This document shows positions 23,287-30,320 of a stretch of DNA of 39,978 bases, piece after piece. Each line of letters starts with the position of its first letter. Position 1 is the stretch's first letter. The notes under the pieces were generated by a model, which searched no databases, was not told the DNA's origin, and saw only the letters and a list, made by a program, of their open reading frames with translations. The position numbers and the translations under genes are program-made. Source of the stretch: Firmicutes bacterium UBA4882 (lineage in GTDB: Bacteria > Bacillota > UBA4882); the NCBI GenBank assembly GCA_002399265.1, contig DHDG01000011.1, forward strand, positions 3,052 through 43,029. Direction: 5' to 3'.

Positions 23287-23763
23287 GTGGCGTTTCAGCA
23301 TCTTGATTCATTCGTGAAGGCGGCCTATCAGGTTGTCCAAACGATGGTTACCCCCGTGATACAATCGGGACGTCCCTTTTTCAACGAAAGTCCGCTGCAG
23401 AAATATGAAGTTAGCGTTTTGGTAGGAGTACTCGGCGACGTTCAGGGACAAGTTATATGCGGAATGAGCGAGGCCACCGCGTGCAGTATTACGAGTAAGA
23501 TGCTCGGGTATGAAGTGACCAAAATGGATGAGATGAGCAAGAGTGCCATTTGCGAATTGAAAAATATTATTATCGGCAACGCCAGCACTAATTTGTCTCT
23601 CATCGGGTTAAGATGTAATATTACGCCTCCGATCCTGCTTTCCGGGGGAGCCGTTCCGGATTTCTTAAAACATATTCAGACGGCCCTTGCCGTACCCTTG
23701 GATACTGGCTGTGGTCCCATCGAAATGAATCTGGCGTTGCGGCTTGATGATAAGCAAGCTTAG
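23287..23763 (+). CDS. CheX-like (CheC/CheX/FliY) phosphatase-family protein
   Basis: 158-residue protein of the CheX family; CheX dephosphorylates CheY-P. The single active-site motif ExxN appears as Glu90-Leu-Lys-Asn93 in AICELKNIIIGNASTNLS. Preceding text FVKAAYQVVQTMV and the middle GDVQGQVICGMSEATACSITSKMLG fit the fold. GTG 23287 is 2 bases after the rpe stop, with AAAGGAGG directly upstream. No chemotaxis or flagellar gene is in the window, so its target may be another response regulator. Co-transcribed with the wall cluster. Confidence 0.85.
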   Translation: MAFQHLDSFVKAAYQVVQTMVTPVIQSGRPFFNESPLQKYEVSVLVGVLGDVQGQVICGMSEATACSITSKMLGYEVTKMDEMSKSAICELKNIIIGNASTNLSLIGLRCNITPPILLSGGAVPDFLKHIQTALAVPLDTGCGPIEMNLALRLDDKQA

Positions 23764-23779
23764 TAAAGGAGGGCCTTCC

Positions 23780-24052
23780 TTGAACGATCAAAATGATCAA
23801 ATTGAAAGAACGATGAAATTCCAATCAAAAGAAGGCAATGTAAGTGAAGTTGCTCTGATACTTACAGAGGTCTACCAGGCTTTGGTTGAAAAAGGCTATA
23901 ACCCTCTCGATCAAATTGTCGGATATCTGATGTCGGGTGATCCTGCTTATATCACCAGTCACCGCAATGCCAGGGTGCTGGTCAGGAAACTCGAAAGAGA
24001 TCGGATTATCGACGAGTTGGTACGTACCTATCTGGAAAGAGAGGGTCTTTGA
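23780..24052 (+). CDS. reoM: ReoM/IreB family PASTA-kinase substrate (DUF965)
   Basis: 90-residue cytosolic regulator. In Enterococcus (IreB) and Listeria (ReoM) this family is phosphorylated on an N-terminal Thr by the PASTA kinase; in Listeria the unphosphorylated form promotes ClpCP degradation of MurA. Family signature EKGYNPLDQIVGYLMSGDPAYITSHRNARVLVRKLERDRIIDELV is nearly intact. Thr11 in IERTMKF aligns by eye with the phosphorylated Thr7. TTG 23780 lies 6 bases after GGAGGG (23768-23773). The stop overlaps the murA start (TGATG). In Bacillus and Listeria the gene lies beside alaS and yrrK instead. Confidence 0.94.
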   Translation: MNDQNDQIERTMKFQSKEGNVSEVALILTEVYQALVEKGYNPLDQIVGYLMSGDPAYITSHRNARVLVRKLERDRIIDELVRTYLEREGL

Positions 24053-25317
24053 TGGCTAAGTTTGTATTAACCGGAGGTCGCTTTCTGGAAGGTTCTGTCA
24101 CGATCAGTGGTGCTAAAAATAGTACTTTGGCTCTTATGGTTGCTTCTTCCCTCGGTAAGGGGGATGTTTTTTTGACAAATGTGCCCTTGAACTCGGATGT
24201 CTACACCATGGCCGATATTTTAAGATCAATCGGGGTGCGGGTTGATATCAGCGACGAGGGTGTCTGCATTAATGGCGCAGATCTGAACAATTATCAGCCT
24301 CCCTATGAATTAATACGAAAAATTAGAGCTTCCTTTTATACTGCCGGTCTATTGCTGGCGAGATTGGGCCAGGCGGAAGTTGCTTTACCGGGCGGAGACG
24401 AAATCGGATCCCGGCCGGTTGATTTTCATATGAAGGGCTTCCAGTCGCTCGGTGCCGATGTCGCAGTAGAACATGGCTTGATGATTGCGAAAAGCAGCGG
24501 TCTGAAAGGATCGAATTTTTATATTAACCGTGCAAGTGTGGGCACGACCGTGAATGTGATACTGGCCGCGGCCTTGGCCGAAGGTACTACCGTATTAGAT
24601 AATCCGGCCAAAGAACCTGAAATCGTTGATACGGCGATCCTCCTAAATAGTATGGGGGCCAAAATCCGCGGGGCAGGAACCGATACCATTCGCATTGAAG
24701 GTGTGGAGAGCTTGCATGGCTGCGAGCATTCGGTGATTCCGGACCGGATTGAAGCCGGAACTTTTATGATTGCGGCGGCGGCCATTGGCGGCGACGTCTT
24801 GGTCAAAAACGTGCTGTCGGAGCATCTGCGGATGCCCATTTCCAAACTGCGCGAAGCTGGTGCCGAGGTTACTGAGGGCGATAGCGATATTCGCGTAACT
24901 ACGAAGTCGCGATGCCGTTCTGTCGATATTGAAACCGCCGTTTTCCCGGGGTTTGCCACCGATTTACAGGCACCATTCGCGGCGTTGCTCTCCCAAGCCG
25001 ACGGAACCGGCATCATTCGCGAAACGATCTTTGACAACCGCTTCCGTTATGTAGATGAGCTACGGCGCATGGGTGCCGACATCAAAGTGGAACGCGATAC
25101 CGCCATTATCAGAGGGGTTGAGCGTTTGAGCGGTGCCCCAGTGGAAGCCGCCGATATCAGGGCCGGTGTCTCACTAGTGATCGCTGGTCTGATGTCGGAG
25201 GGGATTACGGAGGTCTCCGGTGTTTATCACATTGATCGTGGGTATGAAAATCTGGAAAAAAAGATGACGCAGTTAGGTGCCAGTATCAAGCGCGTGAATG
25301 ATGAAACCGACGCCTGA
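24052..25317 (+). CDS. murA: UDP-N-acetylglucosamine 1-carboxyvinyltransferase, Asp variant
   Basis: 421-residue enzyme for the first committed step of peptidoglycan synthesis, adding enolpyruvate from PEP to UDP-GlcNAc. Conserved residues are Lys22-Asn23 (SGAKNSTLAL), Arg121 (GSRPVDFH) and the catalytic Asp in GFATDLQAPFAA. The loop that normally reads PGGCxIGxRP here reads PGGDEIGSRP: Asp116 (codon GAC at 24397) replaces the cysteine that fosfomycin alkylates. Mycobacterium, Chlamydia and Borrelia MurA carry the same change. A second, Cys-type MurA could exist elsewhere in the genome. Translationally coupled to reoM and followed by a terminator. Confidence 0.95.
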   Translation: MAKFVLTGGRFLEGSVTISGAKNSTLALMVASSLGKGDVFLTNVPLNSDVYTMADILRSIGVRVDISDEGVCINGADLNNYQPPYELIRKIRASFYTAGLLLARLGQAEVALPGGDEIGSRPVDFHMKGFQSLGADVAVEHGLMIAKSSGLKGSNFYINRASVGTTVNVILAAALAEGTTVLDNPAKEPEIVDTAILLNSMGAKIRGAGTDTIRIEGVESLHGCEHSVIPDRIEAGTFMIAAAAIGGDVLVKNVLSEHLRMPISKLREAGAEVTEGDSDIRVTTKSRCRSVDIETAVFPGFATDLQAPFAALLSQADGTGIIRETIFDNRFRYVDELRRMGADIKVERDTAIIRGVERLSGAPVEAADIRAGVSLVIAGLMSEGITEVSGVYHIDRGYENLEKKMTQLGASIKRVNDETDA

Positions 25318-25386
25318 TTAGATTAAGCGCTCACTCCTGCATCTCTGCGTCAAATTCGAAGAGTATTCGATTAATACGGATTTTGA

Positions 25387-25423
25387 GAAGGCTGGTAATA
25401 AAAACCATGCCTTCTTTGTTTTT
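25387..25423 (+). terminator. Terminator closing the rlmN-murA cluster
   Basis: GAAGGCTGGT (25387-25396), loop AATAAAA, ACCA, one-base bulge, GCCTTC (to 25414), then TTTGTTTTT. The rest of the 268-base gap before the next gene shows no clear element beyond a CGAA-5 bases-TTCG inverted repeat near 25357. Confidence 0.85.
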
Positions 25424-25585
25424 CAAACCCCTTGTTTGGTAATACAATGCGCCTGCGTGCCATAATCATAATACAAAATGCACGGAGTCTGATTGTGTAG
25501 AGCCCATGTTAGTCTGTAAACAGCGGTCTTTGGCACCAGTGATCACATGGTGGGACGCGCGGAATAAGGATTAGGAGTGAGTGGC

Positions 25586-26038
25586 TTGTCTGACCTGATT
25601 GGTGAGGAATTGACCCCAGCCTTGTTGGACTTGTTTACGAAAAAAATCACCACGGTTGTTGTGGCAACAACTGATGAAGATGGCTGGCCGCGCACCGCAC
25701 CGGTTAATTTTATTGTTGCGAATGATAAAAAAACCTTGCGGCTCGCGCTATCAAAAAATCATCATACGCTGGCCAATATCAGAAGGGACGGCCGCGTTAC
25801 CATTTCGATTTTGGACGAAGGAGATACCGCCGCCAGTGTTAGAGGCACGGCCCAGGTGCTGAAAGAGTGTATGGATGTAAATTACAGTGCGGCGATTGTG
25901 GAAATCAGCGTCATTCAGGTGAAAAATGATGCTTCTATGTTGCATCTGGTGACGCAGGGCGTGCGCACCCGCTACCGCAATGAACCGACGGTGCTCTACT
26001 TCCGGACCATGTTTAACGAGTTGACGAACCATAATTAA
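25586..26038 (+). CDS. Pyridoxamine 5'-phosphate oxidase-like (split-barrel flavin) protein
   Basis: 150-residue protein of the FMN-binding split-barrel superfamily; substrate unknown. Typical regions are TTVVVATTDEDGWPRTAPVNFIV (first barrel strands), NIRRDGRVTISILDE, and ASVRGTAQVL. It lacks the C-terminal substrate-binding part of true PdxH and so is more likely a general flavin reductase-like protein. TTG 25586 is preferred because AGGAG (25573-25577) is 8 bases upstream and overlaps the alternative GTG at 25577. It appears to be a single-gene unit between a terminator and a long palindrome. Confidence 0.85.
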   Translation: MSDLIGEELTPALLDLFTKKITTVVVATTDEDGWPRTAPVNFIVANDKKTLRLALSKNHHTLANIRRDGRVTISILDEGDTAASVRGTAQVLKECMDVNYSAAIVEISVIQVKNDASMLHLVTQGVRTRYRNEPTVLYFRTMFNELTNHN

Positions 26039-26060
26039 GTCTGTCCCAAAGCAGATCAAA

Positions 26061-26095
26061 ATGACCCGATTGGGGACAGTCCCCAATCGGGTCAT
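26061..26095. repeat. 35-base perfect palindrome upstream of dnaE
   Basis: ATGACCCGATTGGGGAC (26061-26077), a single A, then its exact complement (26079-26095). There is no T-tract, so it is unlikely to be a simple terminator. The GGGGACaGTCCCC centre resembles palindromic REP-type repeats scattered in many Firmicute genomes. Confidence 0.85.
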
Positions 26096-26155
26096 CCGAT
26101 CGGCTCATGGATCGGACGGCAGGGTTTCCCTATTAACGTAGCGAATTTTGAGATC

Positions 26156-29100
26156 ATGACAAACACATTTGTACATTTACACAACCACTCACAATTTTCA
26201 CTGCTTGATGGAGCGGCTTCTCTGGATCAGCTGATCGAAAGGGCCGTTCAGTTGGGGATGCCGGCCATTGCCCTCACGGATCACGGGGTGATGCACGGCT
26301 TTGTGAAGTTCTACGAAAAAGCGAAAGCCGCTGGTATCAAGCCGATTATTGGATGCGAGGTTTACATGGCCAGACGTGGCCGTTTGGACCGCGCCCCCGG
26401 CCTCGATGAAAACCCCTACCATCTGGTATTGCTGGCCAAGAACGCACAAGGATTTGCCAACCTCTCGAAACTAGTCAGCAAGTCTCATCTGGAAGGCTAC
26501 TATTACAAACCACGCATTGATCGCGAGCTTCTGGCCGCTTATGGAGAGGGGCTTATTGGTTTAAGCGCTTGTCAGTCTGGAGAACTAGCGACGCTGGTTG
26601 CGGAAGGGCGTCCCGAGGACGCGCGTAGGGCGGCCGCTTTTTATCAGGATGTCTTTGGCCCGGAGGACTTCTATGTTGAGCTGCAGGATCAGGGCCTCCA
26701 GGGGCAATACGCGCTTAATCGTAAATTAATTGAGCTGGCAGGTGCGATGCACGCGCCGCTGGTGGCGACGAATGATGTCCATTATCTGACACGGGAAGAC
26801 GCCGCCGCCCACGATGTGCTGCTTTGTATTCAGACCGGCGCGGTCTTGTCTGATCCGGACCGCATGAAGTTCCCGAATGATCAGTTCTATCTGCGTAGCT
26901 ATCAGGAAATGTACGACCGTTTTCGCGACATTCCGGAAGCGCTCACAAATACACTACGCATTGCCGAACGCTGTAATTGTGAACTCACCTTAGGGAAACC
27001 GCGCCTGCCTGATTATGCTGTGCCAAGCGGCTTCACTAAGGCAACCTGGCTCAGACATTTGTGCGAAGAAAACTTGTCGGAGCGCTACCCCAAGACGACC
27101 CCTGAGATTACGGACCGCCTGGATTACGAGCTGCGCGTTATTGAGCAGATGGGCTTTCCAGGTTATTTTCTGATTGTCCATGATTTTGTAAAGTATGCCA
27201 AACAAGCGGGCATTATGGTCGGCCCTGGCCGCGGTTCGGCGGCCGGCAGCATCGTTTCTTATCTGCTCGGGATAACGGACTTGGACCCGCTGGAATTTGG
27301 GCTGATGTTCGAGCGCTTCTTGAATCCCGAACGGATCTCAATGCCGGATATTGATATTGACTTTTGCTATGAGAGGCGCGGCGAGGTTATTGATTATGTA
27401 CGCCGCAAGTACGGGGAGAACCATGTGGCTCAAATCGTGACTTTCGGTACGCTGGCAGCGCGGGCCGCCGTGCGCGATGTCGGCCGGGTGCTAGGCATGA
27501 CTTATGGCGAAGTGGATGGGGTTGCCAAACAAATCCCGCAGGAAACGGGCATTTCGTTGGCCGCCGCCCTCAAAGATAATGCGGAGTTGGCGAAAGCCTA
27601 TCGTGAGAATGAACGCGTGCGGCAACTGCTGGATATCGCCAGAAAAGTGGAAGGGTTTCCGCGGCATGCTTCAGTACACGCTGCCGGTATTGTGATTGCG
27701 CCAGAAGAATTAGAACGGCTGATTCCACTGCAGCGTTCCGGTGAAGAAGAAGTCTGTACGCAGATTACCATGGATGATATCGAGCGCATTGGCCTGCTCA
27801 AGATGGACTTGCTGGGATTGCGCACCCTGACTGTCTTGCAGAACGCCAGAAATCTGGTGCAGCAAAACCGCGGTGTGGTCATTGATCCGCACACGCTCCC
27901 ACATAAAGATCCGGCAACGCGAAACCTTTTGAGCAATGCCGCCACCATCGGGGTCTTCCAGTTGGAGAGTCCCGGAATGAGACGCCTGATTGCCAATCTG
28001 CGGCCGGAAACCCTGGAAGACCTGGTGCCTCTAATGGCTTTGTACAGACCCGGGCCGCTGGGCAGCGGCATGGTGGAAGATTTTATTCGGGGGCGTCATG
28101 GGCAGCGGGAAACAGAATACCTGCATCCCTTGTTGGAACCGGTGCTCAAGGAAACTTACGGGGTAATCCTTTACCAGGAACAAGTGATGCAAATTGGCAA
28201 CGTACTGGCCGGCTTTTCGCTCGCCGAAGCGGACGTGCTTCGCAGGGCGATGGGTAAGAAAAAGCCGCAGGAAATCGCCGCGATGAAGCAGCGCTTTTTG
28301 GCAGGTGCCGCTGGTAAAGGTGTGGCACCCGAGATTGCCGAACACGTCTTTACCCTCATGGAGTATTTTTCGGGCTATGGGTTTAACAAGTCTCATTCGG
28401 CCGCCTATGCAGTGGTCGCTTACGAAACGGCTTACCTGAAGGCTAATTACCCCTTGGAATTTATGTGTGCTTTGATTTCGAGCGTGATGGGCTCGTCCGA
28501 TAAGGTCGCGCAGTATATCGAAGAATGTCGTACGATGGCGATCCCTATTTATGGACCGGATGTGAATTACAGCGATGCGGAATTTAAGATCGCCGAATCC
28601 GGAATCAGATTTGGACTCATGGCTGTCAAGAACGTCGGGAGACAGGCGATTGAGCTGATCGTCTCCGAAAGAGCGGGCCGCGGGAAATATCTGTCCATCT
28701 ATGACTTTTGCAGGCGCGTACCTGGCCATATCGTCAACAAGCGGGTGCTGGAAAGCCTGATCAAGGCCGATGCTTTTGGCTCCACCGGAAAAAACCGACG
28801 CGAAACCCTGATGGTGCTGGATAAAGCGCTGGAGGGCGGTGCCGTACGACACGCCGAAGGCCAACTCTCATTTTTCGATCTGGCCGGCAGCGATAGCTTT
28901 ATGGTCAATGACGAGACTTGGGTGCAGGCTGAGGAGTTTCCCCAAAACGAGCTCTTGCGCATGGAACGAGAAATGCTGGGTGCTTATATTTCCGGTCATC
29001 CGCTGGATCACTGGCAAACGCTGTTGAAAAAGGTCGGTGCCGCCACAATCGCTGAATTGAAGGAAGCAGAAGACGGGCGGGAGCAAACGATCGGCGGTCT

Positions 29101-29335
29101 GGTAACGCGCATTAAGAATGTGACCACCCGCATGGGCCGCCGAATGGCTATGATTCAGATGGAGGATGTCACTGGCGCTATGGAAATTGTGGTCTTCCCG
29201 GATACGCTCGTGCGCATGCAGCGGCCGCCGTCAGTGGACGATGTGCTCCTTGTCAGGGGCAAACTGGAACGCCGCGACGAAGACCTCAAATTGCTGGTCG
29301 CGCAGATTCGCATCTTGAATCTTAAATCCAGCTAG
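26156..29335 (+). CDS. dnaE: DNA polymerase III alpha subunit (DnaE type)
   Basis: 1059-residue C-family replicative polymerase. The N-terminal PHP domain begins HLHNHSQFSLLDGA and includes ALTDHGVMHG; the polymerase core has GPGRGSAAGS and the catalytic acidic PDIDIDF near residues 396-402; then GYGFNKSHSAAYA and HhH and OB-fold parts toward the C-terminus (QTIGGLVTRIKN). It lacks the 3'-5' exonuclease insertion of PolC, so it is DnaE1 or DnaE3 type. It is about 100 residues shorter than the E. coli protein. ATG 26156 has no good ribosome site. In many Firmicutes a PolC enzyme shares replication with it. Confidence 0.97.
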   Translation: MTNTFVHLHNHSQFSLLDGAASLDQLIERAVQLGMPAIALTDHGVMHGFVKFYEKAKAAGIKPIIGCEVYMARRGRLDRAPGLDENPYHLVLLAKNAQGFANLSKLVSKSHLEGYYYKPRIDRELLAAYGEGLIGLSACQSGELATLVAEGRPEDARRAAAFYQDVFGPEDFYVELQDQGLQGQYALNRKLIELAGAMHAPLVATNDVHYLTREDAAAHDVLLCIQTGAVLSDPDRMKFPNDQFYLRSYQEMYDRFRDIPEALTNTLRIAERCNCELTLGKPRLPDYAVPSGFTKATWLRHLCEENLSERYPKTTPEITDRLDYELRVIEQMGFPGYFLIVHDFVKYAKQAGIMVGPGRGSAAGSIVSYLLGITDLDPLEFGLMFERFLNPERISMPDIDIDFCYERRGEVIDYVRRKYGENHVAQIVTFGTLAARAAVRDVGRVLGMTYGEVDGVAKQIPQETGISLAAALKDNAELAKAYRENERVRQLLDIARKVEGFPRHASVHAAGIVIAPEELERLIPLQRSGEEEVCTQITMDDIERIGLLKMDLLGLRTLTVLQNARNLVQQNRGVVIDPHTLPHKDPATRNLLSNAATIGVFQLESPGMRRLIANLRPETLEDLVPLMALYRPGPLGSGMVEDFIRGRHGQRETEYLHPLLEPVLKETYGVILYQEQVMQIGNVLAGFSLAEADVLRRAMGKKKPQEIAAMKQRFLAGAAGKGVAPEIAEHVFTLMEYFSGYGFNKSHSAAYAVVAYETAYLKANYPLEFMCALISSVMGSSDKVAQYIEECRTMAIPIYGPDVNYSDAEFKIAESGIRFGLMAVKNVGRQAIELIVSERAGRGKYLSIYDFCRRVPGHIVNKRVLESLIKADAFGSTGKNRRETLMVLDKALEGGAVRHAEGQLSFFDLAGSDSFMVNDETWVQAEEFPQNELLRMEREMLGAYISGHPLDHWQTLLKKVGAATIAELKEAEDGREQTIGGLVTRIKNVTTRMGRRMAMIQMEDVTGAMEIVVFPDTLVRMQRPPSVDDVLLVRGKLERRDEDLKLLVAQIRILNLKSS

Positions 29336-29414
29336 ATTTCCAGCCAAGGCAGAGGAAGGGTAGATTGAAAATTAGCAGGCTGGCTCCAATATCGCAAAAT
29401 ACGACTAAACTACC

Positions 29415-29444
29415 TTGACATAATTCCTGATTAATGGGTAAAAT
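29415..29444 (+). promoter_or_regulatory. Sigma-A promoter of the T-box/valS operon
   Basis: TTGACA (29415-29420), 18 bases, TAAAAT (29439-29444), shortly upstream of the T-box leader. Confidence 0.78.
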
Positions 29445-29465
29445 AGCTTTATAAATAATAGATAT

Positions 29466-29708
29466 GATACGGTGAAGATCGGGAGGAGTACCCAAAGTCA
29501 GCACTGCGAGAGAGGGAAACCCACCGGGTGTAAGGTTTCCTCAGAAGGCGTTTGGAGAAGGTCGCCCTGGAGCTGATCAGCTGAGTAAATAGGCTGATCC
29601 GGGTTTGCCCGTTAGCGCTATCAGTATGAGCGTCCCGCACCTTGGCGGGAAAGCAGGGTGGTACCGCGGAAGAAATCCTTTCGCCCTTGTATGGGTGAAA
29701 GGTTTTTT
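29466..29708 (+). promoter_or_regulatory. T-box riboswitch, valine-specific
   Basis: tRNA-sensing leader. Stem I begins near 29466 and contains GGAGGAGTA (29482-29490) and GCGAGAGAGGG. GAAGGTCGCCCTGGAG carries the specifier GTC at 29561-29563, a Val codon. The T-box sequence AGGGTGGTACCGCG is at 29655-29668; its UGGU can pair with an ACCA tRNA end. The terminator follows. Uncharged tRNA-Val should favour the antiterminator and switch on the GNAT and valS genes. It fills the 432-base dnaE-GNAT gap with its promoter. Confidence 0.95.
29677..29708 (+). terminator. T-box regulated terminator
   Basis: CCTTTCGCCC (29677-29686), loop TTGTAT, GGGTGAAAGG (29693-29702), then six Ts. Pairing is nearly perfect. 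It is the OFF structure of the valine T-box. Confidence 0.92.
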
Positions 29709-29767
29709 GTTTTTATGGTAGCAATCCTGTAGGAGATAAACCGCGATAAAATCGGGAGGAAAATCCG

Positions 29768-30319
29768 ATGTATTGTGCATACAGCGAGGACTTCTTTTCT
29801 GACAGGGCGCGTAGGAGTATCCAGATCCGGCCTGCCCGCGCGGAAGATGCCGCGATGATTATTGAGGCCATTAACCAGGTGGCTGCGGAAAAGCGCTATC
29901 TGACAATGGAACACTTCGAAGCTACCGTCGAACAGGAGCAGGCCTATATTGCCAACCTGGCTTACAATGGAGACTTATTCCTTGTAGCGCTGCATGAGAA
30001 CAAAATCATAGGTACCCTGACGGCGTTGCGAGCCAAGGGCACATACCGCTCTCATGTAGCCGAATTCGGATTGTCACTGCTGGCCCAATACCGGGATTCC
30101 GGTATTGGCAGCAAGCTAATTACGATTCTGCTGCGCTGGTGCAAGGCAGCTGGCATTGAAAAACTTAATCTGGAGGTTTTTCATGATAATTCCAGGGCCA
30201 TTGCGCTTTATCAAAAAATGGGATTCCGCACGGAGGGGATCCGGAAGAGGCAGATTAAGATCGACAATCGTTACATTGATCTCATTCAAATGACTTTATT
30301 TATTACGGAGGGAAACTAA
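29768..30319 (+). CDS. GNAT-family N-acetyltransferase
   Basis: 183-residue acetyl-CoA-dependent acetyltransferase; substrate unknown. The N-terminal IQIRPARAEDAAMI, the acetyl-CoA loop QYRDSGIGSKLI and the C-terminal NSRAIALYQKMGF are typical. It resembles RimI-like or small-molecule acetylating GNATs, but the target cannot be inferred. ATG 29768 follows GGGAGG by about 8 bases. It lies between the valine T-box and valS, one base before the valS ATG, so it should be induced under valine-tRNA shortage together with valS. Confidence 0.9.
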   Translation: MYCAYSEDFFSDRARRSIQIRPARAEDAAMIIEAINQVAAEKRYLTMEHFEATVEQEQAYIANLAYNGDLFLVALHENKIIGTLTALRAKGTYRSHVAEFGLSLLAQYRDSGIGSKLITILLRWCKAAGIEKLNLEVFHDNSRAIALYQKMGFRTEGIRKRQIKIDNRYIDLIQMTLFITEGN

Positions 30320-30320
30320 G

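Noticed and set aside
25350..25375. Possible second LexA box (CGAA-N5-TTCG) after murA
   Set aside because: It lacks the C and GTT of the operator and has the wrong spacing; probably chance.
26061..26095. Palindrome before dnaE as a terminator
   Set aside because: No T-run on either side; better explained as a REP-like element or operator.
28031..28864. Minus-strand ORF (277 codons) opposite dnaE
   Set aside because: It lies wholly inside the well-conserved dnaE gene and reads as a shadow of its codon bias.
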